Positions 1 to 8,229 of a DNA stretch of 64,000 bases are shown here, in pieces. Numbering within the stretch: position 1 is the first letter of the stretch; the number at the start of each line of letters is the position of its first letter. Position numbers and translations under genes: made by a program. The notes below the pieces were generated by a model, which had not been told where the DNA came from, did not search any database, and worked only from the letters and a program-made list of their open reading frames with translations. Source of the stretch: Mycolicibacterium diernhoferi (GTDB lineage: Bacteria; Actinomycetota; Actinomycetes; Mycobacteriales; Mycobacteriaceae); NCBI RefSeq assembly GCF_019456655.1, contig NZ_CP080332.1, positions 3,224,001 to 3,288,000 of the forward strand, given 5' to 3'.

Positions 1-624
1 GTGCCCGGCGTCGTTGGGATGGACCCCGTCGACGGCGATCAGATCGGGCCGGTCGACGAACCAGCGTTCGGCGAGCGGATCGACGAATGTGGCGCCCGAG
101 GCCCGCGCGACCGTGGCCAGGGCATCCCTGATCTGCAGGATCCGCACCGGCACATCCGCTGTCGGCCACGGTGGCCCGATCACCAGGAACCGGGCGGTCG
201 GCGCCTTACGCCGCGCGAGTTCGTAAGCGCTGCGCGCCAATCCGGCCACTTCGACGGCCTCGACCGGCTGATCGTTGCGGGACCCGAAGAACACCACGAG
301 CGCATCATCGGGCCGTACCGCGCGTGCCGTCAGGTCGCCGAACGTGCTGTTGTGGTCGCCCCGCACGCCGTACCCCGCGCGGCCCTCGGCCGCCACGTCG
401 GCGGCCACCGGTTTGCCCTCCGCCGCCAGCAGTTGCCAGGCCAGCGCGGGCCAGCCGCTGGTGCCGTGGCCGCCCAGATCGGTACCGGTGGTGTAGGAAT
501 CGCTGATCACCGCGACCCGGCTCAATGTGGACTCCCGGCCCACCAACTGCACGGCGACCGGGGCGGGCGGTGCCGCGGCGACCAACAACGCAACCGAGGC
601 CACCAGCATGGTCAGACGACGCAC
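1..624 (-). CDS. Secreted SGNH/GDSL-type hydrolase, C-terminus beyond window
   Basis: Reads leftward off the window edge; 208 codons are present and the stop is not seen. A GTG at 624 follows a strong ribosome site (GAGGAGG) and starts a hydrophobic, Ala/Val-rich signal-like stretch of about 24 residues. The block I motif ISDSYTTG (nucleophile Ser in the GDS position) follows near residue 47. A late DGVHPNDAGH block carries the Asp and His of the SGNH triad, and FFGSRND supplies the Asn-type oxyanion position. These are the hallmarks of SGNH esterases/acyl hydrolases. The protein is probably exported and acts on an acylated surface polymer or glycolipid; the substrate cannot be told from sequence. 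It lies 76 bp downstream of an acyltransferase 3 gene on the same strand, a pairing often seen for acetylation/deacetylation of surface glycans. Confidence 0.8.
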   Translation of the reverse strand, partial: MRRLTMLVASVALLVAAAPPAPVAVQLVGRESTLSRVAVISDSYTTGTDLGGHGTSGWPALAWQLLAAEGKPVAADVAAEGRAGYGVRGDHNSTFGDLTARAVRPDDALVVFFGSRNDQPVEAVEVAGLARSAYELARRKAPTARFLVIGPPWPTADVPVRILQIRDALATVARASGATFVDPLAERWFVDRPDLIAVDGVHPNDAGH

Positions 625-700
625 GGGACATCCTCCTCGGTGAACAATCTGCGTCAGCCTACTCGACGCGCAGATACCGTGGCGCGCAGAACGATTCGTG

Positions 701-1933
701 TCAGGCCGAGAGTTTGGAATCGACCCGGTCGGCGGCGACCCGTTTCACCTCCGGCGCCGCGGCCCGGACGTCGACCATCCGGCGCATCCAGTGCCGGGCG
801 GGTTCTTCGACGAGGTGGTAGAGCAGCGCCGAACTGGCCAGGGTGACGGCCAGGATCGCGGTGAGCAGCCAGGGACCGCCGGGCCCGACCAGCGTGAGCT
901 CGAACTGTTGGGCGGCCCAGATCCAGGCGGTATGCACCAGTTCGTGAACCATGTAGAGGCTGAAAGAGATCTGCCCGCCGTAGACCAGCGCCCTGGCGGA
1001 CAGCAGTCGCGGCAGGGTGCCGGTCCCGATGGCCAGCGTCACCACCAGCGGGACGAACAGCAGATCGACCACACCGCCGCTGTCGATCACGCTCGGGATG
1101 GGATGACCGTCGAGCCAGTAGAGGATGCCGATGATGGCCGCGACCAGAAGGATTGACGCCACCCCCGCCGCGGTCCTGGTGCGTTCGGTGGGATGCAGCC
1201 GGCGCACCGCCGCGCAGGCGATGGCGCCGGCGGTGAACTGCAGCAGGATGCGGGGCAGCCAGCTCCACGGTGTGTAGAACTGGCCGCTGGCCAACAGGAA
1301 CATCACCGGAGGCAGGGTCGCCGCGAACGCGAGCAGCAGCAGGCTGCGGGCGCGGGTGGCCCGCGCCAACCGGAAGATCACCAGCGCCAGGAATCCGAAC
1401 GTCAGGTACGCCAGCCATTCGGCGCTGATCGACCAGGCCGGGCCGTCCCAGCTGGAACCGTCGAAGTACGGCTGGAACCACAGCTGCACGAGGAAGAGCT
1501 GGCGGATATAGCTCGTCGCGGTCAGGGTGTCGGCGTTCTCGGCCGGCACGTGTCCGACGTTGAGGGTGAAGATGATCCACAGCGCGGCCAGGTGCAGTGT
1601 CACCAGGTAGACCGGCCACACTCGGGCCAACCGCATCCACAGGAAATGCAGGGTGTCCCGGGTCGACCAGGCCGGGCCCATCCGGTCCAGGTAGTTCCAC
1701 GCCAGCACGAATCCACTGAGGATGAAGAAGAGGTCGACGCCCTGGGCGCCACTGTTCAGAACGGGCGCGAGCGCGGAGCTGAGATCGGGGACCGCATCTT
1801 GGAGCAGTGGGCGGAAGTGGAACAGCACCACCCAGACCGCAGCGAAGAGCCGAAGACCGGTGAGGGCCTTGATTTCTCCGCTGCGCACAACACTCTTTCC
1901 CGCGTTTCGATCGTCATCCGCGCTGACGCGCAC
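701..1933 (-). CDS. Acyltransferase 3 family integral membrane protein
   Basis: The protein has 410 residues and about ten predicted membrane segments. The N-terminal motif ITALTGLR-like (here EIKALTGLRLFAAVWVVLFH) carries the conserved Arg and His of the OafA/YrhL family, and FFILSGFVLAW is the usual second block. Such proteins move an acyl group (often acetyl) across the membrane to sugars or lipids. The start is taken as GTG at 1933. A GTG at 1888, preceded by GGGAAAGAG, is a reasonable alternative because residues 1-18 are charged and not conserved-looking. The SGNH hydrolase lies downstream and a secreted protein upstream on the same strand, so a role in cell-envelope decoration is likely. 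The acceptor is unknown. Confidence 0.85.
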   Translation of the reverse strand: MRVSADDDRNAGKSVVRSGEIKALTGLRLFAAVWVVLFHFRPLLQDAVPDLSSALAPVLNSGAQGVDLFFILSGFVLAWNYLDRMGPAWSTRDTLHFLWMRLARVWPVYLVTLHLAALWIIFTLNVGHVPAENADTLTATSYIRQLFLVQLWFQPYFDGSSWDGPAWSISAEWLAYLTFGFLALVIFRLARATRARSLLLLAFAATLPPVMFLLASGQFYTPWSWLPRILLQFTAGAIACAAVRRLHPTERTRTAAGVASILLVAAIIGILYWLDGHPIPSVIDSGGVVDLLFVPLVVTLAIGTGTLPRLLSARALVYGGQISFSLYMVHELVHTAWIWAAQQFELTLVGPGGPWLLTAILAVTLASSALLYHLVEEPARHWMRRMVDVRAAAPEVKRVAADRVDSKLSA

Positions 1934-2045
1934 TCACCGGGCGGACAGCTCCCCACGCCCAGACAGCCGGTGACCACCGAAGAATAACAGTGCTACCGGG
2001 TCTGGCGTGAGCAGCGAAAACCGCGACGTTGCTGGAGAACTCCGA

Positions 2046-2594
2046 TCAGGGCGTGCCGGCCGGCGGGGGCGCAGGCTGTGGCGGGTTCGCGTCATACTGC
2101 GCAGCGTTGCGGTTGAGCGTGTCGAGATAGAGCTTCCACTGCAACGCCGCGACCATCGGGTGGGTACCCGGTCCGGGCGGCGGCTGATTGGTCAGCTGCC
2201 AGGTCTGGCATCCGGTGGTCTTGAAGTAGCCGTCGTCCGCCTTGATCTCGACGACTTGGGGCTGCTTGGTGAAGGCGCGGTCCAGCGTCTCGCCCGGCTC
2301 CCCCTCGGGGGTGAGGCCGGCGATGCGCCGCCATGAGCAGGTGCCCTCGGGCAGCGGGCCCCCCGAGCCGTACACGCCGGGAAGGATGTCGGTGCCCACC
2401 TTGTAGGTGCCGTCCTTGTCGATCACATTCGCGGGCGCGGCCGGAGCGGCAGTGCCGGGATCGGCCGGGGGCGCCTCGAGCGACGGGCTGACCGGAATCG
2501 CCGGATCGGCGGGCTCGGCGGCCGCAGGCCCCGCGGCGACCAGTCCGGCGAGCGCCAGCGCGGCGGACACGGTGATCGACAGTTTGAGCCCCAT
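2046..2594 (-). CDS. Secreted protein of unknown function
   Basis: The start is ATG 2594 (182 residues); longer upstream readings have no ribosome site. A -10-like TACCCT (complement of 2603-2608) lies 8 nt before the ATG, suggesting a leaderless transcript. Residues 1-28 form a signal peptide ending AAGPAAAEP, with no lipobox cysteine. A Pro/Ala-rich spacer follows. The folded part begins near IDKDGTYKVGTDILPGVY, has two cysteines (TCSW and TGCQT), and ends in a Pro-rich tail. The 'G.Y.VG.DI.PG.Y' pattern resembles small actinobacterial secreted proteins whose role is not known. The protein probably sits in the periplasm or culture fluid. No function is assigned. Confidence 0.75.
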   Translation of the reverse strand: MGLKLSITVSAALALAGLVAAGPAAAEPADPAIPVSPSLEAPPADPGTAAPAAPANVIDKDGTYKVGTDILPGVYGSGGPLPEGTCSWRRIAGLTPEGEPGETLDRAFTKQPQVVEIKADDGYFKTTGCQTWQLTNQPPPGPGTHPMVAALQWKLYLDTLNRNAAQYDANPPQPAPPPAGTP

Positions 2595-3004
2595 GGCAGT
2601 CCAGGGTAGGCGCGCATCGATACCTTCGGGAATACCGTGGGTACCGTCACAACACCGACGCGTGCGTCGTCGGGCCGGACCGAGGTCGGTCGCCCGCGTC
2701 CCGGCCGAGACGCTCCCGCGATCGGCCGCCGAGGTGGAAACCGCCGCCGCACCCACCTCGCGGGGCCCCGTTTGAACCGGCCAATCCGCAGGTAGAGGCC
2801 TTGCCGTGCGACCGCACAGGCGACGTGGCGCGGACGCCGGATACGGGCTCCACGTTCACTCTGTTATATGGGCTAAGCTCTCCCTTACCTCAGCAGGCAT
2901 GTGGTCGAGGTAACAATTTTCAAGGGCGCCGGCCGGACCGGCCCGGGACGGCTCCCGCCGGTTCGCGACGGGGCGAGACAAGGCAGCGGGGAACTCGATT
3001 CTCG
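2595..3004. promoter_or_regulatory. 410-bp divergent intergenic region with the mmpS promoter
   Basis: This region lies between the divergent secreted-protein gene and mmpS and holds no convincing gene. The left part must carry the leaderless promoter of the minus-strand gene. The right part contains a locally AT-rich patch around 2853-2890 with TTCACT (2855-2860) and TAAGCT (2874-2879); their 13-bp spacing is too short for a classical pair, so only the TAAGCT -10 is a reasonable candidate. This leaves an untranslated leader of more than 100 nt before mmpS. No clear operator palindrome was found by eye. Confidence 0.35.
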
Positions 3005-3436
3005 ATGACGATTCTGAAGCGGATCTGGATCCCACTGGTCATCGTCGCCGTGGTGCTGGTGGCGACGTTCACCGTGATGCGGGTGCGGACCTTCTTCGGC
3101 ACCGGCCCGGGCTACATCTCCACCGAGAACAGTGCCTCCGATGACACCGAGCCGTTCGACCCGAAGGTCGTCAAGTACGAGATGTGGGGCGAGCCCGGCG
3201 CCACGGCGAACGTGAACTACATGGATCTGGACGCCAAACCGGTGCGCGCCGACAACGTCACCCTGCCCTGGGAGATCACCTTGAGCACCACCGCACCGTC
3301 GGTGTTCCCGACCATCTCCGGCCAGGGTGACGGCAGCACGCTGTCCTGCCGGATCACCGTCGATGACGAGGTGAAGGACGAGCGCACCGTCAACGGCGTC
3401 GGCGCGCACACCTATTGCCTGGTCAAGTCCGCATGA
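3005..3436 (+). CDS. mmpS: MmpS family membrane-anchored accessory protein
   Basis: The protein has 143 residues, the usual MmpS size. One N-terminal membrane anchor (about residues 7-25, IWIPLVIVAVVLVATFTVMR) is followed by a periplasmic beta-rich domain with the family features VKYEMWGEPGATANVNYMD, LPWEITLSTT, and a late Cys pair (SCRITVDDE ... HTYCLVKSA). MmpS proteins partner the MmpL transporter encoded next to them and are needed for export of siderophores or glycolipids in mycobacteria. The start ATG 3005 lies about 12 nt after GCGGGGAAC. The stop codon TGA (3434-3436) overlaps the first ATG of a 65-bp repeat, so translation may run through coupled mini-ORFs into mmpL. Confidence 0.93.
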   Translation: MTILKRIWIPLVIVAVVLVATFTVMRVRTFFGTGPGYISTENSASDDTEPFDPKVVKYEMWGEPGATANVNYMDLDAKPVRADNVTLPWEITLSTTAPSVFPTISGQGDGSTLSCRITVDDEVKDERTVNGVGAHTYCLVKSA

Positions 3437-3501
3437 GCGAGCAACGCGAGCGAATCATCGGCACTGAATGCGGCGCCCGAGCCTGCGAGGTGGCCGCATG
3501 A
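3433..3501 (+). CDS. Possible 22-residue mini-ORF in first MIRU-like unit
   Basis: The reading frame runs ATG 3433 to TGA 3499-3501 and starts MSEQRERII. Its start overlaps the mmpS stop (ATGA) and its stop overlaps the next unit's start. It is a short, charged peptide with two cysteines and resembles no protein known to me. It may only keep ribosomes moving from mmpS to mmpL rather than make a functional peptide. The second unit encodes a near copy. Confidence 0.35.
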   Translation: MSEQRERIIGTECGARACEVAA

Positions 3502-3562
3502 GCGAGCAACGCGAGCGAATCATCAGCGTTGAATGCGGCGCCCGAGCCTGCGAGGTGGCCGC
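3433..3562 (+). repeat. Tandem pair of 65-bp MIRU-like units between mmpS and mmpL
   Basis: Units 3433-3497 and 3498-3562 are direct, abutting copies differing at three positions. Each begins with ATGA and ends GAGGTGGCCGC, so each unit places a Shine-Dalgarno-like GAGGTGG four bases before the next ATG. The ATGA junctions overlap the mmpS stop, join the two units, and overlap the mmpL start (3563). Mycobacterial interspersed repetitive units (MIRUs) are known to sit at such stop/start overlaps inside operons. Assignment as MIRU-like rests on this architecture and the GAGCGAATCATC-type core, not on a database match. Confidence 0.75.
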
Positions 3563-3566
3563 ATGA
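3498..3566 (+). CDS. Possible 22-residue mini-ORF in second MIRU-like unit
   Basis: This near copy of the preceding mini-ORF differs at two residues (GT to SV near position 10-11). ATG 3498 overlaps the previous stop and TGA 3564-3566 overlaps the mmpL start codon. The preceding GAGGTGG is a good ribosome site. Its likely role is translational coupling; a peptide function is unproven. Confidence 0.35.
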   Translation: MSEQRERIISVECGARACEVAA

Positions 3567-6457
3567 GCGTAGACGAACTGCGGACCGACACCATCCCGGT
3601 CACCCAGCCCCCGCGCCGGGGCGCCATCCCCCGCACCATCCGCACGCTGGCGCTCCCGATCATCCTGGGCTGGATCGCGCTACTGGTGGTTCTGAACAGC
3701 GTCGTCCCGCAGCTCGAAGAGGTCGGGCAGCTGCGCGCGGTCTCGATGAGCCCGGACAACGCACCGTCCATGATCGCGATGAAGCGGGTCGGCGCGGTCT
3801 TCGAGGAATTCAAGTCCGACAGTTCCGCGATGGTGGTCCTCGAGGGCGAGGAACCGCTGGGCGAGGCGGCACACAAGTTCTACGACGAGCTGATCGACAA
3901 ACTGGAAGCCGACACCGAACACGTCGAGCACGTCCAGGATTTCTGGGGCGACCCGCTGACCGCCGCCGGCGCCCAGAGCCCCGACGGCAAGGCCGCCTAC
4001 GTTCAGGTCTATCTCGCCGGCAACCAGGGCGAGGCGCTGGCCAACGAGTCGGTGGAGGCCGCGCAGGACATCGTCAACAGTGTCACTCCCCCGCCCGGGG
4101 TGAAGGCCTATATCACCGGCCCGTCGGCGCTGGCCGCCGATCAGCACATCGCCAGCGACCGCAGCGTCCGGGTGATCGAGATGCTCACCTTCACGGTCAT
4201 CATCGCGATGCTGCTCATCATCTATCGCTCGTTCGTCACCACCGTCCTCGTGCTGGCGATGGTGGTCGTCGCGCTCGGCATCACCCGCGGCGTCATCGCC
4301 TTCCTCGGCTATCACGAGATCATCGGGCTCTCGATGTTCGCGGTGAACCTGCTGGTGACACTGGCCATCGCCGCGTCCACCGACTACGCCATCTTCCTGA
4401 TCGGCCGATATCAGGAGGCACGCGCCGAGGGCGAGGACCGGGAGTCGGCGTACTACACCATGTTTCACGGCACCGCTCATGTGGTGCTCGGCTCGGGCCT
4501 GACCATCGCGGGCGCCACCTTCTGCCTGCACTTCACGAAGCTGCCCTACTTCGTCTCGCTGGGCATCCCGCTGTCGATCGGCATGGCGGTCGCGGTCCTG
4601 GTCGCGTTGACCCTCGGGCCGGCCGTCATCTCGGTGGCCACCCGGTTCCGCAAGATTCTGGAGCCCAAGCGCACCATGCGCACCCGCGGGTGGCGCAAGA
4701 TCGGCGCCGTCATCGTGCGCTGGCCCGGACCCGTCCTGGTCGCCACCATCGCATTGTCGATGGTGGGTCTGCTGGCGCTGCCGGGCTATCAGACCAACTA
4801 CAACGACCGGAAGTATCTGCCCGACGACCTGCCGGCCAACGTCGGCTACGCGGCGGCCGATCGGCACTTCTCGCAGGCCCGGATGAACCCGGAACTGCTG
4901 CTGGTGGAAAGCGATCACGATCTGCGTAACTCGGCGGACTTCCTGGTGATCGACAAGATCGCCAAGTCCGTCTTCCGGGTGCCCGGTGTGGGCCGGGTGC
5001 AGGCCATCACCCGCCCGCAGGGCACCCCGATCGAGCACACCTCGATCCCGTTCCAGATCAGCATGCAGGGCACCACGCAGAAAATGAACGAGAAGTACCA
5101 GCAGGACATGATGGCCAACATGCTCAAGCAGGCCGACGACATGCTGACGACGGTCACCAACATGGAGAAGATGAGTTCGATCACCGTGCAGATGGCTGCG
5201 GTGACGAACTCGATGGTCACCAAAATGAAGGACATGACGCTCGACATCGCCGAATTGCGGGACAACATCTCGAATTTCGACGATTTCTTCCGGCCGATGC
5301 GCAACTACTTCTACTGGGAACCGCACTGCTTCAACATTCCCGGCTGCTGGGCGCTGCGCTCGATCTTCGACACCCTCGACGGCATCGACGTGATGACCGA
5401 CGACATCGAGGCCATCATCCCGGACATGGAGCGGCTCAACGCACTGATGCCGCAGATGGTCGCGCTGATGCCGTCGATGATCGCGACGATGAAGAACATG
5501 CGCACCTACATGCTGACCATGTATCAGACCCAGAAGGGCATACAGGATCAGATGTCGGCGATGCAGGACAATTCGTCGGCCATGGGCGAGGCCTTCGACG
5601 CCGCGCAGAACGACGACTCCTTCTATCTGCCGCCGGAAACCTTCCAGAACGAAGACTTCAAGCGCGGCATGAAGAACTTCCTGTCCCCCAACGGGCATGC
5701 GGTGCGCTTCATCATCAGCCACGAGGGCGACCCGATGAGCCCGGAGGGGATCGCCCACATCGAGGCGATCAAGCAGGCGGCCAAGGAAGCCATCAAGGGC
5801 ACCCCGCTGGAAGGCTCCAAGGTTTATCTGGCCGGCACCGCCTCGGTGTTCAAAGATATGGCCGAGGGCTCCAAGTGGGATCTGATCATCGCCGGGATCG
5901 CGTCCATCGGGCTGATCTTCATCATCATGCTGATCATCACCCGCAGCATCGTGGCCGCCGCGGTGATCGTCGGCACGGTGACGGTCTCGCTGGGTTCGGC
6001 GTTCGGGCTCTCGGTGCTCATCTGGCAGCACATCATCGGCATCCCGTTGCACTGGATGGTGCTGGCCATGGCGGTGATCGTGCTGCTCGCCGTCGGGGCG
6101 GACTACAACCTGCTGCTGGTCGCCCGGTTGAAGGAAGAGATCCACGCGGGCCTGAACACCGGCATCATCCGGGCCATGGGCGGCACCGGTTCGGTGGTGA
6201 CCTCAGCCGGTCTGGTGTTCGCGTTCACCATGATGTCGATGGCGGTCAGTGAACTCACCGTGATCGGGCAGGTCGGCACCACCATCGGCCTGGGCCTGCT
6301 GTTCGACACCCTGGTGATCCGGGCGTTCATGACGCCGTCGATCGCCGCACTATTGGGTAAGTGGTTCTGGTGGCCGCAACGGGTGCGCGAACGCCCGCTG
6401 CCGGCACCGTGGCCCAAACCCGAAGCCGTCGGGGCTGCCAGCTCCTCACAGGAATGA
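3563..6457 (+). CDS. mmpL: MmpL family RND transporter (MmpL4/MmpL5 type)
   Basis: A 964-residue inner-membrane exporter. The first membrane helix is at about residues 26-46, followed by periplasmic domain 1, a bundle of helices (about 200-390) containing [16 protein letters not shown], and a long second periplasmic region. The C-terminal bundle holds [15 protein letters not shown]. The two Asp-Tyr pairs match the proton-relay residues of MmpL/RND proteins. The second loop (about residues 510-690) is Met-rich and helical, as expected for the coiled-coil hairpin of MmpL4/5, with the paired cysteines in [13 protein letters not shown]. MmpL4/5 with MmpS export carboxymycobactin-type siderophores and some drugs in M. 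tuberculosis; other MmpLs export glycolipids. The cargo here is inferred only by type. ATG 3563 is preceded by GAGGTGG from the repeat; two secreted-protein genes follow. Confidence 0.95.
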   Translation: MSVDELRTDTIPVTQPPRRGAIPRTIRTLALPIILGWIALLVVLNSVVPQLEEVGQLRAVSMSPDNAPSMIAMKRVGAVFEEFKSDSSAMVVLEGEEPLGEAAHKFYDELIDKLEADTEHVEHVQDFWGDPLTAAGAQSPDGKAAYVQVYLAGNQGEALANESVEAAQDIVNSVTPPPGVKAYITGPSALAADQHIASDRSVRVIEMLTFTVIIAMLLIIYRSFVTTVLVLAMVVVALGITRGVIAFLGYHEIIGLSMFAVNLLVTLAIAASTDYAIFLIGRYQEARAEGEDRESAYYTMFHGTAHVVLGSGLTIAGATFCLHFTKLPYFVSLGIPLSIGMAVAVLVALTLGPAVISVATRFRKILEPKRTMRTRGWRKIGAVIVRWPGPVLVATIALSMVGLLALPGYQTNYNDRKYLPDDLPANVGYAAADRHFSQARMNPELLLVESDHDLRNSADFLVIDKIAKSVFRVPGVGRVQAITRPQGTPIEHTSIPFQISMQGTTQKMNEKYQQDMMANMLKQADDMLTTVTNMEKMSSITVQMAAVTNSMVTKMKDMTLDIAELRDNISNFDDFFRPMRNYFYWEPHCFNIPGCWALRSIFDTLDGIDVMTDDIEAIIPDMERLNALMPQMVALMPSMIATMKNMRTYMLTMYQTQKGIQDQMSAMQDNSSAMGEAFDAAQNDDSFYLPPETFQNEDFKRGMKNFLSPNGHAVRFIISHEGDPMSPEGIAHIEAIKQAAKEAIKGTPLEGSKVYLAGTASVFKDMAEGSKWDLIIAGIASIGLIFIIMLIITRSIVAAAVIVGTVTVSLGSAFGLSVLIWQHIIGIPLHWMVLAMAVIVLLAVGADYNLLLVARLKEEIHAGLNTGIIRAMGGTGSVVTSAGLVFAFTMMSMAVSELTVIGQVGTTIGLGLLFDTLVIRAFMTPSIAALLGKWFWWPQRVRERPLPAPWPKPEAVGAASSSQE

Positions 6458-6461
6458 GTCG

Positions 6462-6791
6462 ATGATGTTCAAGCCCATGGTGGCCATCGTGACCGCCGGC
6501 GCCGCTTCCGCACTTGTGCTGGCTGCACCGGCGCAGGCCGACCCGGACACCGCCTTCGCCAAGGAACTGCAGAGCTACGGCATCTACGGGCAGAAGGACT
6601 ACAACGCCTGGATCGGCAAGATCGCCTGCAAACGCCTCGACCGCGGGGTGGACGTCAACGCCCGGGACTCGGCGAAATTCGTCTCCGATCAGCTGCAGCG
6701 CGGCAGCAGCACCGAACAGGCCTGGCAGTTCCTGGGCGCGGCGATGAACTACTACTGCCCCGACAAGCGCGTTCTGCTCACCGCACAGTAG
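6462..6791 (+). CDS. Secreted DUF732 family protein
   Basis: The gene starts 5 bp after mmpL (ATG 6462 behind an AGGAAT ribosome site), so it is in the same transcript. The 109 residues comprise a signal peptide (about 1-26, ending APAQADP) and a small helical domain. That domain has the DUF732 pattern: F..EL...GI...D, a GKIAC cysteine near residue 51, and a second cysteine in NYYCPDKR. A disulfide between these is likely in the periplasm. DUF732 proteins are common in mycobacteria and often lie next to mmpL genes, but their biochemical role is unknown. The context suggests help in export or handling of the MmpL cargo. Confidence 0.85.
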   Translation: MMFKPMVAIVTAGAASALVLAAPAQADPDTAFAKELQSYGIYGQKDYNAWIGKIACKRLDRGVDVNARDSAKFVSDQLQRGSSTEQAWQFLGAAMNYYCPDKRVLLTAQ

Positions 6792-6801
6792 GGAGTCCAT
6801 C

Positions 6802-7248
6802 ATGGCGAAGATCACGAAAATGGGTGTGGCCACCCTCGCGGCGGCCGCCGCCCTGACGCTGGCCCCGGCGATCGCATCCGCCGACGCCACCGACGACTAC
6901 CCGATCCCCAACAAGATCCTGCACACCCCGTGCACCGCCGAGCAGATCCTGGCCGCCACCCGCGACACCAACCCGGTCTACTACGAGCGCTACATGATCG
7001 ACTACAACAACAAGTCACCGGAAGTGCACCGCGCCGTCCAGGACCGCATCCACTGGTTCTTCGCCATGGACTACGCCGGCCGCCGCCAGTACTCCGAGGA
7101 CACCGCCACCAACGCCTTCTACGAACAGCTGTCCTGGAACTGGCCGAACTGGGCCAAGATCTTCTTCAACAACAAAGGCGTCGTGGCGGCATCCACCAAG
7201 GTCTGCATGAACTACCCGCCCGACGACATGTCGGTCTGGGTCTGGTGA
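6802..7248 (+). CDS. Secreted Rv0455c-like (DUF5078-type) protein
   Basis: Last gene of the mmpSL operon, 10 bp after the DUF732 gene with AGGGAG before ATG 6802. The 148 residues include a signal peptide (about 1-27, ending AIASADA), DDYPIPNKILHTPC, YYERYMIDYNN, FFNNKGVVA and a terminal CMNYPPDDMSVWVW. From memory this pattern and length match Rv0455c of M. tuberculosis, a small periplasmic protein closed by one disulfide and required for siderophore secretion with MmpS4/L4 and MmpS5/L5. Here two conserved cysteines (about residues 44 and 134) could form the same bridge. The direct operon link to mmpS-mmpL supports a role in the same export path. The match needs an alignment to confirm. Confidence 0.75.
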   Translation: MAKITKMGVATLAAAAALTLAPAIASADATDDYPIPNKILHTPCTAEQILAATRDTNPVYYERYMIDYNNKSPEVHRAVQDRIHWFFAMDYAGRRQYSEDTATNAFYEQLSWNWPNWAKIFFNNKGVVAASTKVCMNYPPDDMSVWVW

Positions 7249-7292
7249 ATCCGAATCGGTCGTAGGCCTCGTCGCCGCACCGCATTCACCCG

Positions 7293-7332
7293 AGGTCCCC
7301 GGAACGGATTGCAACGTTTCGGGGACCTTTCT
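7293..7332 (+). terminator. Hairpin terminator after mmpSL operon
   Basis: A 14-bp stem (7293-7306 pairing with 7315-7328, one G-T pair) with an 8-nt loop is followed by a short T-rich run (tttctgtt). It sits 45 bp past the last operon gene and most likely ends the transcript. Confidence 0.75.
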
Positions 7333-7650
7333 GTTGCCGGAGCCGTCGGCGCCCGTTGCATGGCGTCTGAACATGCTGTGCTGCAATACATTTCGAACTC
7401 CGAAGCCGACGAACCAGAGTGCCAACACAATTCATATTCGTCGTGACATGACGTTGCTCGCACACCTCAGACGACCATGCCGCACAACATGTTTGCGAGA
7501 ACTGCAGAACGCGTCCAGCAACTCTCGAATATCGGTCTCCGACAAGGGTGTTCACCAGGGCTTTTACGAGATCGAGTACGCGATACCGAATTGTGAAGGC
7601 AGTCACAGAATTTTGCTCGGGCCCTAATCGCTCTGTTACCGTTCGTCGGC
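7333..7650. other. AT-richer intergenic stretch, no supported gene
   Basis: About 320 bp of clearly lower GC than its surroundings. A short open frame here has no codon bias or ribosome site, and I do not accept it as a gene. The region presumably contains the promoter of the gene starting at 7651, but no confident -35/-10 pair could be picked. The base composition could mark an old insertion or a regulatory region. Confidence 0.4.
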
Positions 7651-8226
7651 ATGTTTGCTGTAGCTTCACTTCTGGCGCTCGTGAGCCAGGTGTCGGGAAC
7701 GCCGTACATCTCCGGTGGGGATAGCCCCGCAGGGACCGACTGCTCGGGCCTGGCATCATGGGTCAGTAACGCCGCCACGAATCGTCCGGTCTTCGGTGAC
7801 CGGTTTCACACCGGAAATCAGGAAAGCGCCCTGCTGGCCCGGGGCTTCCGGTACGGCACCCAGCCCGGTGCCCTGAACATCGGCTGGAACAGCGGCCACA
7901 CCGCTGTCACGCTGCCCGACGGCACGCCCGTCTCGTCCGGCGAGGGCGGCGGCGTCAAGATCGGTGGCGGAGGCGCCTTCCAACCCCAGTTCACCAAGCA
8001 CATGCACCTCCCGGCGGACCCCGCCCCGGCACCGGCGCCCGAGGGCTTCCTCCCGCCGCCGCCGTCCGAGCTGCCGCCGCCACTGCCCGCCGACGCCATG
8101 GCCCCCGCACCGCTCAATGTTCCTCTGCCGCCGCCGGTCGATCCGATGGCTCCCCCGCCGCCTCCGGCCGACCCGATGGCGCCGCCGCCCGCCCCGGAAG
8201 GGCTGCCGCCGACCTTCCCGTTGTAG
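7651..8226 (+). CDS. Peptidoglycan hydrolase-like protein (NlpC/P60-type, Rv0320-like)
   Basis: A protein of 191 residues. The core has the papain-like cysteine peptidase features AGTDCSGLASWV (catalytic Cys near residue 32) and GHTAVTLPDGTPV (His near 89), with DRFHTGNQE between them. From about residue 125 the sequence is a Pro/Ala tail with repeats of the type PPPADPMAPPP. Mycobacterial proteins of this pattern (I recall Rv0320) are annotated as exported; NlpC/P60-fold enzymes cut peptide stems of cell-wall peptidoglycan. An in-frame stop upstream rules out a longer start, and the first residues (MFAVASLLALVSQ) make a short, weak signal-like helix, so export is probable but not certain. 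It is monocistronic and its 3' end lies 3 bp from the convergent transporter gene. Confidence 0.65.
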   Translation: MFAVASLLALVSQVSGTPYISGGDSPAGTDCSGLASWVSNAATNRPVFGDRFHTGNQESALLARGFRYGTQPGALNIGWNSGHTAVTLPDGTPVSSGEGGGVKIGGGGAFQPQFTKHMHLPADPAPAPAPEGFLPPPPSELPPPLPADAMAPAPLNVPLPPPVDPMAPPPPPADPMAPPPAPEGLPPTFPL

Positions 8227-8229
8227 CGG

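Noticed and set aside
3680..6145. 821-codon open frame on the minus strand across mmpL
   Set aside because: His/Asp/Arg-rich composition with no domain; it is the antisense shadow of the GC-rich mmpL gene.
7334..7627. 97-codon frame in the low-GC gap after the mmpSL terminator
   Set aside because: No ribosome site, no codon bias and no recognisable sequence; it starts inside the tail of the terminator region.
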